Source: Ochromonadaceae sp. CCMP2298 | Taxonomy: Eukaryota > Sar > Synurophyceae > Ochromonadales > Ochromonadaceae | NCBI GenBank assembly: GCA_026770595.1 | Contig: MU633619.1 | Location: 1 to 36,031, forward strand | Direction of reading: 5' to 3' | Length of the DNA: 36,031 nucleotides | In this document: piece by piece, positions 19,003 to 29,400 of the stretch | Position numbering within the stretch: position 1 is the stretch's first letter | How the letters are laid out: every line of letters starts with the position of its first letter | Notes under the pieces: model-generated | The model's input: the letters and a program-made list of their open reading frames with translations, nothing else | What the model was told of the DNA's origin: nothing | The model's database searches: none | Position numbers and translations under genes: made by a program

Positions 19003-19227
19003 CTTTGTACAGCAACAGAAGGGCCTGGCTCTGTCAAAAAGTACTGGTGTTGCTGTACTTTACAGTAACATTAAAGTACAGGATTACCCTTAAAGTACAG
19101 TAATTTAGTATTCCAGTCTTAAAGTACAAAAACGTACTGGAAAATCTGTACTTTTACTTTACCAGTGCTATCTATCATTTGCACTACTGCTTGCCTAATT
19201 TGAGTTTGTATCGGAGTGACACTTCCA

Positions 19228-19485
19228 ATGGACAGACGACCCACTGACGATGTTGATCACAAGTTCATCGACAAGATGGTGAAGGAGCACAAGACTCACA
19301 GAAACATTGTGGAGATCGACCGAGAGTTCCTCTAGCAGAACTGATAAACTCCGCTATTCCGCCAATTTGAACCAAACGAAGACGCTCAGGTCTGTAAAAC
19401 CATCGTACTCATAGAAATACCGAAGAAGAATGACTGTAATCCCGTTAAAAATGATCAAACGCGACCCATTTTTAGTATGAGATGA
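19228..19485 (+). pseudogene. Decayed coding relic, family unknown
   Basis: From ATG 19228 the frame reads 35 residues (MDRRPTDDVDHKFIDKMVKE and on to EIDREFL), then hits a cluster of stops (TAG 19333, TGA 19342, TAA 19345). It then continues in the same frame with protein-like sequence (FRQFEPNEDAQVCKTIVLIE) to TGA 19483. The composition looks like former coding DNA. I do not recognise the family. A mobile-element remnant is plausible because of the neighbouring repeats, but this is not shown. Confidence 0.3.
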
Positions 19486-19760
19486 CCCTTGCCACAAAAG
19501 GTGAGACGTCTTCTCGCGGTTTCAAAAGTGGATCATAAGACAGGTTTCGTGTACAAGGAAATTAAAAAAGACCATTTCTGGGCAGAGAATTGGGCAAAAG
19601 TGGCACAGTTGGACAAAAGTAGTTAACTTACGAAACAAAAATATCGGTTTTCTTGGCCGGACGGACAGCTCCAGGCTGGAGGGCTCCTACAGCGCCGAAC
19701 ACCCCTTCCCTTGCATTGATCAGCAGAGCAGACTTTATATTCAGTCCACCGTTGGAGATC

Positions 19761-21638
19761 ATGTTTGGAAGAGCTTCAATTGCTGCGAGGCAACTCGGCG
19801 CCGTTTCCCGGCAGGGAGCGAAGCTGGTGAGATCATATTTTCCCACGCTTTCGGGCAATCTCTGCACGCTGCAGATGACAAAATAATATGGCGTTCCGAT
19901 CTGACCCACTTCCCCCAAATCACTCAGGTTGCCCCCACCCTAGCGAAGAGGAGCATGGCTGGCCTGTCTGGCTCCGTGATCGAGCTCTCCAACTACCTGG
20001 AGCAGAGGATTTCCCAGAAGTCTGAGGAGTACGCTGCTGTAAGTAGATCTACCAGGACTTTTTCATTACGAACGACCTTACTCAGTAATCAGCGGAAGTA
20101 GTTGCGGAATTTGTAGCGTCTAAAAATATTTTTACTCCACTTTTGTACCCCTCTCCTTCCTGCAGTCCTCCGCCTCTTTCGACGAGGTAGGCAAGGTCGT
20201 CTCCGTGGGAGATGGTATCGCACGCGTGTACGGCCTTAACAAGGTGCAGGCCGGAGAGATGATCGTGTTCTCCTCCGGGCTCCGGGGTATGGCGCTCAAC
20301 CTCGAGGACTCCAACGTCGGTGTGGTGATTTTTGGTGACGACAGGTCCATCCTGGAGGGCGACACCGTGAAGAGGACCGGCGCCATCGTGGACGTGCCCG
20401 TGGGCCCTGAGCTCCTGGGCCGCGTGGTGGACGGTCTCGGTGAGGCCATCGACGGCAAGGGCGCTATCGTGTCCAAGCTACGCTCCCGTGCTGAGGTGAA
20501 GGCTCCCGGCATCATTCCCCGAAAGTCCGTGCACGAGCCCATGCCCACCGGCCTCAAGGCCGTGGACGCCTTGATCCCCATCGGCCGCGGCCAGCGTGAG
20601 CTGATCATTGGCGATCGCCAGACAGGCAAGACTGCCATCGCGATTGACACCATCATCAACCAGAAGACGAAGAGCGAGAAGGACAAGCTCATGTGCATCT
20701 ACGTGGGCGTGGGCCAGAAGCGCTCCACCATCGCACAGCTGGTGGGCGCGCTCGAGGAGGCCAAGGCCATCGACCACACCATCATCGTGGCCGCCACTGC
20801 CTCCGACTCCGCCCCCCTGCAGTTCCTCGCCCCCTACACTGGCTGCGCCATGGGCGAGTACTTCCGCGACAACGGCAAGCACGCCGTGATCTTCTACGAC
20901 GATCTGTCGAAGCAGGCAGTCGCCTACCGCCAGATGTCTCTGCTGCTGCGCCGTCCCCCTGGGCGTGAGGCCTACCCTGGTGATGTGTTCTACCTGCACT
21001 CCCGCCTGCTCGAGCGCGCCGCCAAGATGGGTGACGCCCTGGGCGCCGGCTCGCTCACCGCCCTGCCCGTGATCGAGACCCAGGCTGGTGATGTGTCCGC
21101 CTACATCCCCACCAACGTGATCTCCATCACTGACGGCCAGATCTTCCTGGAATCCGAGCTGTTTTACCAGGGTCAGCGCCCTGCCATCTCCGTGGGTCTC
21201 TCCGTGTCTCGCGTGGGGTCCGCCGCGCAGGTGAAGGCCATGAAGCAGGTGGCCGGCACTATGAAGCTGGAGCTCGCCCAGTACCGTGAGGTGGCCGCAT
21301 TCGCCAAGTTCGGCTCCGACCTCGACCCCGCCACGCAGAAGCAGCTGAACCGCGGCGTGCGTCTGTACGAGTTGCTGAAGCAGGGCCAGTACCAGCCCAT
21401 GGAGATGGAGGACATCGTGGTGACCCTCTTCGTCGGAGTCAAGGGATACGCAGACAGAGTGGAGGTCGCGCAGGTGTCTGACTTCGCCAAGAAGTGGCTG
21501 GAGCACATCAAGACCTCCCACAAGGCGGCCACCATCGACGCCATCGTGAACGCCAAGTACACCATCACCCCGGAGATCGAGACGAAGATGAAGGCCCTCG
21601 CCGAGGACTTCACCACCGCATACAACGCATCCGCCTAA
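19761..21638 (+). CDS. ATP1: Mitochondrial F1F0 ATP synthase subunit alpha
   Basis: Exons 19761-19826, 19928-20038 and 20166-21638 join in phase 0, giving 549 residues. The first exon codes a classic mitochondrial transit peptide ([18 protein letters not shown]: Arg, Ala, Ser, no acidic residues). The mature protein has the alpha-subunit pattern: [18 protein letters not shown]-loop GDRQTGKT (208-215), [12 protein letters not shown], the ATDSAPLQ-like [35 protein letters not shown], and [20 protein letters not shown]. Alpha subunits carry the non-catalytic nucleotide sites of the F1 hexamer in the mitochondrial matrix. Nuclear coding with a presequence shows completed transfer from the mitochondrial genome in this lineage. 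Codon use is strongly C-ending, as expected for a highly expressed gene. Confidence 0.97.
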
Positions 21639-22023
21639 GTATACTACGCGGAGCGGAGTCTCCTCCATCTTTAGAAAAAAAGCGGAGAAAGCGACCACCT
21701 GTAGACTAGCGTGAGCCTTCCTGCAGATACATAGCGTTGACTGTCTAAATAACATATTCTTTTGGTATTCTTTTTTATTAGGGCTTTTTAGGACTACAGA
21801 TTAGCGACTGTCGCTACTAATTAATTGCTCTTGAAGGTGTTGGTGACGGGGACTACAAAAAGACTGCGTTACCATAATGTAATAGGTACGGACAAAAACT
21901 AACAAATTGAGTTTGTGCTGGTGACGATCTCCCCACATAAAGTCTCAGGCCATCGTACCCAGAGCAGAAAAAGGATTGCGGACTGGCCATTAACTGATTC
22001 ACTGTACGTGGCGCAGGCTACCC
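21639..22023. other. Convergent 3' region of ATP1 and the kinase
   Basis: 385 bp between the stops of two genes facing each other. It must hold both 3' ends. No gene, RNA or clear repeat is seen. Confidence 0.6.
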
Positions 22024-24377
22024 CTACGCCTGGTTGTTGAAGAATCCCTCGAAGATAGGCGCGGTGTACTTGAACCCATTGAAGACCAGGTTCTGCTGCA
22101 GGGAGAGCAGCTCCTCCTGAACGCGGTCGAGCCTCATGCTCTGCGTGAGCGCCTCGTCGTCGAAGGACTCCATGTCTCCAGGCTCGAGCAGGTTGCAGCC
22201 CAGCAGCTGGTCCGCCCTGTCCCCCAGCATCTCCTTGATGAACTGCTTGCCGGGCTTGAAGCCAGGCACGTATGCGCGCTTGTGCAGACCCGCCCAGTCG
22301 CCCAGCTCGTGCATCTGCAACCAGGGGTGGGAGCGGATCTGTTCGGAGGAGTGGCCCAGGCGGTGCGAGGGGCGGACCTCAAACAGACCTGCCAGGAACG
22401 CAACGCACTCGTTGGACAACTGCGAGGGAGGGGAACGTGAAATCAGGAAGAAAAGAAAATAAGAATATACCTCAAAATCCCCCCTTGGCATGAAAGTGAC
22501 AATGGGTTTGACTCCTACTAACCTTGCCCAGCCATGGGTTCGTCGAGGGTATGAACACACGCAGGTCCTTGGGCAGTTGCTGCTCTTGGTCCACGAGCCA
22601 GTGGTCCCCTGCAGGCAGGCGCTGGTTCACATCGAAGTCCATAGTGGGCTGCGTGCTGGTGTTGCTGGCACTGGTGGTGCTGGTGCTGTTGGTGTTGCTC
22701 ACACTGGGCAGCTGCAGAAGCGCCTCCTCCTCCTTCGCCTTCGCCTTCAACGAGTTTGCACTTCCCGCCCCAGCGGGGGGCAGCGCAGGTCTCAGTGGGA
22801 GGGAGCTGAACTTCGCAGATGAGGGGGGCCGCTCGGGCGAGGAGGGGGCGCTCCACAGCTTGGGGAATCCTTTGACCACTTTGTCCCGTCCAGGGGAACC
22901 CGCGCTCTCCTGCTCGAAGTCCGCGGCCGCAATCCCAGCGGGCTTCTTTACACTCGTGGGGGACGCGATCTCCGTCCCAGAGGGCAGAGGGCGGGCGGGG
23001 GAACTGGGCGGGGACGGGTGCGGGGACGGGAGCGGCGAGAGTCCGGTTGTCTCCTCGCTTGTGTTCTCGTCCGTACCGGTGCGCGACGGTCCGCGGCTGG
23101 TCTCGCCGAACAGCGCCGACCGCAGGCTCCAGGAGGTGCGCAGCTGGGAGACGTTCGCGGATGAGCAGTAGCTGACGTGGGATAGGTCCTCCCCTGCGCC
23201 GGGCATGATGGGGAATATGGGAATGGACTCGCGACTAGTGTGGCCTGAGTTCGAGCGGCTCGGTCTCCCACTCGGAGACGACGACGGCGTCAGTGAGGAA
23301 GATAGCGGCAACAAATGCGACAGCGACTGCGACTGCGACATCCTGCCAGTGGCCGCCCGCTTGTCCGAGGAGGCGGTGGGGCTAGCGAAGGAGGGCTCGC
23401 GCATCTTCGTGCTCCGCAACTGCTTGCGCTTCATGTTGAACCCCCTCTCGAGGTACTGGATGAACTGGATGGAGCAGTGCTTCTCGAAGGGCCTCTTGCC
23501 GTGCAGCAGCTCGTAGGCCACCACCGCCAGGCTCCAGTAGTCAGACTCGGGCCCGTGCACGTGCGCCTTGCAGAAGACCTCCGGGGCGAGGTACTGCTTC
23601 GTGCCGCTGGCTAGGGTGGAGGTGAGACTGTTCTCGAGCTCGGCCTCTACGGCGTCATTGCTGCGGACATCCTTGGGAGTTTGCGAGTGCGCCACCCCGA
23701 AGTCCGCGAGGTGGGGATATCCCCGCTCGTCCAGGATAATATTCTCTGCATAGCGGAAAGTGGGTAGTGGGAAGTGGGTAGTGGTAAGTGAAGGCAGTTA
23801 TGTGAGCTGTGCGTTCAGAGGGCTGTGCACAGCGTGGACAATTAACCTGGTTTGATGTCTCTGTGGATCATGTTGCGGGAGTGGATGTGCTCCAGGGCTG
23901 AGCTGATGCAGGCCACGTAGAAGGCCACGTCTTGCTCCTCGAATATGTGCTTCCTGCGCAGGTAGTAGCGCAGATCTCCCCCGGTCACCAGGTCCAGCAC
24001 GAAGTAGCAGTTACGGCGGTCGTGGTAAGCCAGGTGAAGAGAGACGATGAAGGGGTGCTTGTCCACGCGCTTGAGTGCCTCCAGCTCGCCCATTATCATC
24101 GACAGCCCGCTCTTGTGCTTCAAAAGGCTCACCTGCAGATAACGTACATGTGGTATTATGAATGGGCAAGGTGTTGCGGCGACTGATGCATCGACTGGTT
24201 GCTTACCTTATTTATCTCTTTCACGGCATACCACTTCCCTGTCTGCATGAACGTGGCGCTGAGAACCTTGCCGAAGCCACCCTCGCCAATCAATCCTTGG
24301 ATCACAAACATGTCACTGTCCAGTTGTGGCACTTCGAAGTTCGAAGGTGGCTGGCAGAGTGAGACTGAGCAGCCCAT
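22024..24377 (-). CDS. STK32/YANK-like AGC serine/threonine kinase, lipid-anchored
   Basis: Exons 24377-24207, 24132-23847, 23745-22523 and 22419-22024 give 691 residues. The start MGCSVSLC fits N-myristoylation at Gly2 with nearby palmitoylatable Cys3 and Cys8, so membrane attachment is likely. Kinase motifs: GEGGFGKV (31-38), AVK Lys53, HRDIKPEN (147-154, Asp149), ADFG (Asp167), APE (206-208). GGDLRYYL, the APE-region wording and the C-terminal block (VQEELLSLQQNLVFNGFKY) resemble the STK32/YANK branch of AGC kinases. All catalytic residues are present. Odd: a Ser/Pro-rich insert of about 260 residues (about 262-525) splits the C-lobe before the part reading NECVAFLAGLFEVRPSHRLG, and the activation segment is lengthened. 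Target unknown. Its first codons lie in a palindrome shared with the divergent region of the next gene. Confidence 0.85.
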
Positions 24378-24423
24378 TTATTAGAAGCTTCGATTGTGAC
24401 GCTTCTAATAAATGGGCTGCTCA
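24366..24423. repeat. Perfect 23-bp-arm inverted repeat over the kinase start
   Basis: Arms 24366-24388 and 24401-24423 are exact reverse complements, with a 12-base loop. The left arm contains the kinase start codon and its first codons (Met-Gly-Cys-Ser on the minus strand). The right arm therefore shows ATGGGCTGCTCA on the plus strand at 24412. Confidence 0.93.
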
Positions 24424-24691
24424 GGCAGTCACGCAGACAGAGGAGCTCTTCGGCTGAGAAATGGGAAGACCTGGGTGCTCCGAAAGTGCAGGAAGCCAGG
24501 ACGTAAGGCCGAAGATGGGTTGAGACCTAGAGGCAAAAAGCCCAGACCCCCACAAAAATCATTCCTGACTTTTGGTTCCCCTGATTTCCCGGGGAATCGA
24601 GCGAGCACATCTTTTGGGGTGGTGGGGCTGAGGCGAAAGGAGGCACGATGGGTGCAACAGGAGTCCGTGGTTAGAATCCTTTCATCCCCCA
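24378..24691. promoter_or_regulatory. Divergent region between the kinase and proline iminopeptidase genes
   Basis: 314 bp holding both promoters and leaders. The right side of a perfect inverted repeat (24366-24423) lies here. A plus-strand frame starting ATG 24412 begins with the same MGCS codons as the kinase but then reads as random, basic sequence, so it is not called as a gene. Confidence 0.5.
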
Positions 24692-26152
24692 ATGCAACTG
24701 TGGCACTTGCGAATCTGTGCTGTTCTTCTGCTAGCCATGTTCGCCGCCTCTGGATTCTCGCGTATGCGATCCACCGTCATCCGGCGAAGCCTCGTTGGCT
24801 TGATTGCGCACTACAAAAAGGACCATCGCTCGGAGGGGCGCATAAACGCGCGCACCATCGCCGCGGGAGCTGTTGCTGTAGCCGCTTTTGGCACGAGTCT
24901 GTATTCCACCGCTGCAACCTCCTGCGACGCGGCGCCCGCGCCTGACAAGTATGCTCACACAGCTCTGTACCCGCCAATCGCGCCGTTTAAGCAGGGCAAG
25001 CTGAAGGTGAGCGACATCCACAGCGTAGCCTGGAGCGTTTACGGCAACCCACAGGGCAAGCCGGTGCTGGTTGTGCACGGAGGGCCGGGCGGAGGCTGCA
25101 CTCCGATGATGGCTCGCTACTTCGACCCTGCTGTCTATATGGTGGTGCTAGTTGACCAACGCGGATGCGGGGACAGCACGCCCTTCGCAGACCTGCGCGA
25201 GAACACGACCTACGACAGCGTGCGCGACTTCGAGAAGATTCGCGAGCTGTTGGGGGTGCAGCGCTGGCAGGTCTTTGGGGGGAGCTGGGGCTCCACTCTC
25301 TCCATCGTCTATGCGATGGAGCACCCCCAGCGCGTGACGGAGCTCGTGCTACGCGGGATCTTCCTCCTGGCGAAAAGGGAGCTGGATTGGATGTACCAGG
25401 GGCCTGGGGGAAGCTTCATATTCCCCGAGGACTGGGAGGCCTATGAGAGCGCCATTCCGCTGGAGGAGAGAAACGACTACATGAAGGCGTATGGACGCCG
25501 CTTGAGGGGCGAGATGGGGGAGGCGGAGATGCACAAGGCCGCCAAGGCATGGTCCATCTGGGAGGGTCGTATATCCAAACTGGTGCCGGACGCCCCCGAG
25601 GACGTGAATCTCAAACACGGGGATGAAAAGTTCGCGCTCGCTTTCGCAAGAATAGAGAACCACTACTTCACCAATAAGGGCTGGTTCCCTAGGGACAAGT
25701 TCCTGCTGGAGGAGCAGAACATAGGTGAGCTGCCGCCACAACTGCATTTTTATTACCACCACCATAGCTGTCGCCACAACTAACACCCACCTTGTCACTC
25801 TCCCCCACGCCCCATGCCTCTGTCACACATGCACCTACATCTACATCTGCACCTGCATCTGTACCTGCATATCTCCAAAACCTGCGCTGTATTTGATCTC
25901 ATTATTGGATCTCTTGTCCTCCTGACCTCCTGACCAGCCAAAATCCGCCACATTCCTACGGTGATTGTTCAGGGGCGGTATGATGTCGTTTGTCCGCCAG
26001 TCAGTGCGTACGAACTCCACAAGGCGCTGCAGGGGGGTCCGGGGGAGCAGAGCAACTGCGAAATCGTTTACACGCTTACTGGACACTCCGGCATGGAGAC
26101 GGAGATAATCAAAGAGCTCGTCGCTGCTGCCGAGAAGTTCAAGAGCCTCTAA
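24692..26152 (+). CDS. Proline iminopeptidase (alpha/beta hydrolase, S33), organelle-targeted
   Basis: Exons 24692-25724 and 25938-26152 give 415 residues. It removes N-terminal proline from peptides. Seen: oxyanion segment HGGPGGG (129-135), nucleophile elbow GGSWGS with Ser198, acid Asp360 in GRYDVVCPP, and His394 in GHSG, a complete catalytic triad. Bacterial relatives have little more than 310-330 residues; the extra 85 or so at the front are a targeting leader. It opens with a hydrophobic signal-like stretch (ICAVLLLAMFAASGFSR, Phe after ASG), then a basic part, then a second hydrophobic stretch (TIAAGAVAVAAFGTSLY) ending near STA. This resembles a plastid address, perhaps with a second step to the thylakoid lumen. 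The intron 25725-25937 is C/T-rich with CATCTACATCTGCACC-type repeats. Confidence 0.92.
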
Positions 26153-26470
26153 GCCACCTGTGCAGCATAATTTAGCTCAAAACCCCTTCTTGTTTTTTTG
26201 CGGGAACCCATTACCGTAACTTACAGTAGGTAATAACCCTTTCTGGGCGCATGAATATTAATATTTTCCGACTATATTTTTCCCGGTATTCACGAAAGCC
26301 ACTCTTCTCAAAATCTCTCTCCCTTTTTGCACCATCTGCTGCATCCCCTGCTGGCATCAGCCTCACTCTCTATCACCTCTGGCATTCGCAGAGGCCCCCA
26401 GCACTGCGCCGGGTGTGACTCTTCCCTCTGCACCGTGCAATCAGCCCAGCGGCGGCGATACCAGTGCGCG
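26153..26470. other. Intergenic region between iminopeptidase and NAA25
   Basis: About 320 bp in tandem orientation. It holds a short imperfect hairpin (ATTACC ... GGTAAT at about 26210-26235) followed by AATAACCCTTTCT (26232-26244), a word also found beside the 27-bp palindromes at 18963. No gene seen. Confidence 0.5.
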
Positions 26471-29400
26471 ATGCAGACCTCCTCCTTCAGCAGCCAGCTC
26501 GACCAAATCTACCCCGCCCTGGATTCGGGCGACTACGACACCGCACTGAAGCTCTGCCTCCGCCCCGATGTGGCAAAGTACACGCTGGGCAAGGCCCTTC
26601 TTGCGTACACGTACAGCTGCATGCGCAACAACACCAAGGCTGCGCAGATCGCCAAGATCGTGGCCAGTTGCCATCCCGCAGAAGAGTCCGTTGTGAACAC
26701 GCTCGGCTGCACGTTCAAGGTACAACCCTCAATCACGACCCAGTGCTGTGGCACACGTTCACATGCCCCCATGGACTATGCCCATACACCCACATGCCCC
26801 TATGCCCCTATACCCCTATACCCCTATGCCCCCATGCTCCTGTTCTCATTCGCCTGTCTCCATGCCCCTCCCACAGGTGCTCCGCGCTGACGAGGACTTC
26901 GCCGAGCTATACGAGAACGCCATGAAGAAGAAAACCTTCGAGGATACCTACGTGCTGGACCTCTTCAGCTGCTACTGCCGCCTCAAAGACGCCAAAAAGA
27001 TGCAACACGTCAGTCAGCGCCTGCACAAGGCTCACCCCGAGAAGGGCATCTACCTCTTCTGGCAGGTGGCCTGCTCGCACCTACAGGACCTGCCCCCCGC
27101 AATGCTAGTGCTGGCTGAGAAGATGTTGCACAAGGTGCTGTACGAGCTGAAGAAGGACCGACCCAGCGCGGACGAGATGGGGCTGTACGCCTACACGCTC
27201 ATGAGACAGGGCAAATGCAGGCAGGCGCTGGAGGCAGTGGAGCAGTTGCAACTGAGGCCTGCGAGGGCGCAGTTGGAGGACCAGGAGCACTTCGAGATCG
27301 AGCCCAGGCTGGTTCCTATGCAGGCTTTGCAAGTGTCGGTGCACAGGCTGGATTTGCTGGTGAGGCAGGGCAGGCTGGCTGACGCAATAGACGAGGCCAA
27401 AGTAGTGCTGCGGGCCTATCCTGACCAGTGGGCGGCGCACAAGCTGATTGTGGACTGCTTGGTGCTAGAGGCGCAAGGGGGGTTGGAGTTGATTGTGGAG
27501 GCATCTGTCTCTACCCCTACCTCCTCCTCTGCCCCTGCCTCATCTGTCCAGGTCGAGCGAGTTGTGGTGTTCCCAGAGCAGAACCTCAGCAAGCTGCTGG
27601 TACGCGTGGCCCAGCAGGCACAAACACAAACACAGGCACAGACACAGGTTGTGCTGGGCCCTCTCGTGTCCCACTGCGAGCTGCTGCGTGCCATGCAGAC
27701 GGCCACTCCCCGCCTGCGCGGCCCCTTCCTAGCCGAGATGACGCTGCTCACTGCATACGCTGACCTTGCCCGATCCTCCCCCGCTGCCCTGGCGCAAGCA
27801 CCGTGCTGGCCGCTCAGTGCTTCTGCCCCTGTCTCTGCCTCTGCACCCCCCACTTTGTCTGCTTTGGTGCGAGAGCTGGGCGTGCTGGTAGCTAGGTACC
27901 TCGCTCGCTTCAGCACCAAGCAGAGCTGCTTCTCAGACGCAAAGCCACACCTGCTGTCCCTGGTGCGGCTGCAGGGGGCGGAGGGGACGCAGGGATTACA
28001 GGGGATGGAGGGCTCTGTGGGCTGGGTGCTGGACACGCTGCTGGGGGAGCGCCTGCGTCTGCGTGCGGAGCTGAGGGTCGTGATGGCTGAGGCAATCACT
28101 CCCGCTGCCCCCACAACCTCCGATCCTACTCCTACTCCTGCTCCTGCCCCTGCCGCTGCCCTTGCCGCCTCCGCTGATGTCAGTCCAGAGGATGTGGAGG
28201 TGGGGCTGGAGGAGGAGGGGGAGGGGGAGGACAAGGAGGAGGAGGCGGGAGCATCAGCAGCAGCGAAGAAGAACAAGAAAAAGAAGGCTGCTGCTGCGAA
28301 GAAGAAGGCTGCAAAGAAGGCAGCTGGTGCGGGTGCGGGTGCGGGTACAGGTGGTACAGGTGCGGGGGCGGGGGCGGGGGCGGGGGCGGGGGCGGGGGCG
28401 GGTGGTGATAATGTGGATCGGCAGAAGGACGCGGTGGAGGCACATCAGGGCGTACTGTTGCTGCTGTGCGCGGTGTGCAAGTATGACCAAGCCATAGCCT
28501 GCTGCGAGAACGCGGTCACCTCTGCAGGTGGGGCTGATGCTGATGCTGATGCTGATGCTGGGGCTGGGGCTGGGGCTGCATTGGGGGAGCTGGGGCCGGC
28601 CCTGGATGCCGAGCTGCAGGCGCGCTCCGAGCTGTTCGCGACCTCTTTGCAGCTGTTCGGAGAGGGCGTGGGCGGGGAGCCGCGCAATGTGCAGCCGGGC
28701 GACGAGCTGGTGTCGCTGAATGCCGCCGCACTGCGCAGCGCCTGTCTTGCCGCACTGGTGCGGGCCGAGACAGAGGCTGAGGCCGAGACAGGGGCAGCGG
28801 AGGTGATGCGCAGGGCGGCAGTGCGGTGGGGGCGCTGCCTGCTGCAGGGCAAGTCCGCCTCCCCCTACTGCTTCGCCTTCAAGATGGACCTATTGGAGCC
28901 CCTGAGACTGCTCGCTGTGGGCACGGCCCTGTCGGAGGTATTCCAAGCTCTAGGCGTGAAGCACATCCAGAACGATTCTATGGCGTATTTGGCTCTGCCG
29001 GGTCTGCTGGAGACCGGACAGTTCGCAGAGGCTGCTCGCCTGCACCGCACAGTGATCAACTTCCACTCAGTGGCGCGCAGGGACTCTCTAGAGATGGTAG
29101 GCACTGCCTTCAAGTTCGGCAACTACATGAAGGCATTGGAATTGCACAGGTTCGTTGATCACTGCGAGAGGTCAACGCAGCTGGCGCTCTCGCGGGCTGA
29201 GTTGCCCCTGCTGGAGGTGCTGCTGAGGCACGGCACGGCTGCCAGTGCGACTGTGTATCTATCCGAATTGGTGGGGGGGAAACTGAAGGAGTCGCAAAAG
29301 GAGCTAGGTCAGGATCAGTTGGGGGGTTTGGTGGACCACATGGACTACGACCTGCTGGTGCGACCAGAGGTGCAGGGGGCGGAGGCAGGGGTATATCGGC

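Larger units (their letters stand above)
17532..19760. other. Repeat-rich gene desert before ATP1
   Basis: About 2.2 kb with no intact gene, clearly richer in A and T than its flanks. Parts: 17532-18180 AT-rich unique-looking DNA with only short frames; 18201-18300 two copies of a unit of about 56 bp carrying a 27-bp palindrome; 18400-18480 CATACAGCAC-type low-complexity DNA; 18544-19002 a giant inverted repeat; 19003-19160 more short GTAC-centred repeats; 19228-19485 a decayed coding relic; and 19486-19760 the ATP1 upstream region. Confidence 0.7.

Noticed and set aside
20478-21755. Long open frame (425 codons) on the minus strand opposite ATP1
   Set aside because: It is a shadow of the GC-rich, C-ending codons of the ATP synthase alpha gene; the product is His/Gly/Leu-rich with no domain.
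24412-24945. Plus-strand frame starting MGCSGSHADRG
   Set aside because: The MGCS start is explained by the palindrome copied from the kinase gene; downstream residues are random and basic and run out of frame through the iminopeptidase start.
28180-28497. Short frames in all phases over the GGAGG/GCGGGG region
   Set aside because: Simple-sequence DNA is open in every frame; only the NAA25 frame connects to conserved sequence.
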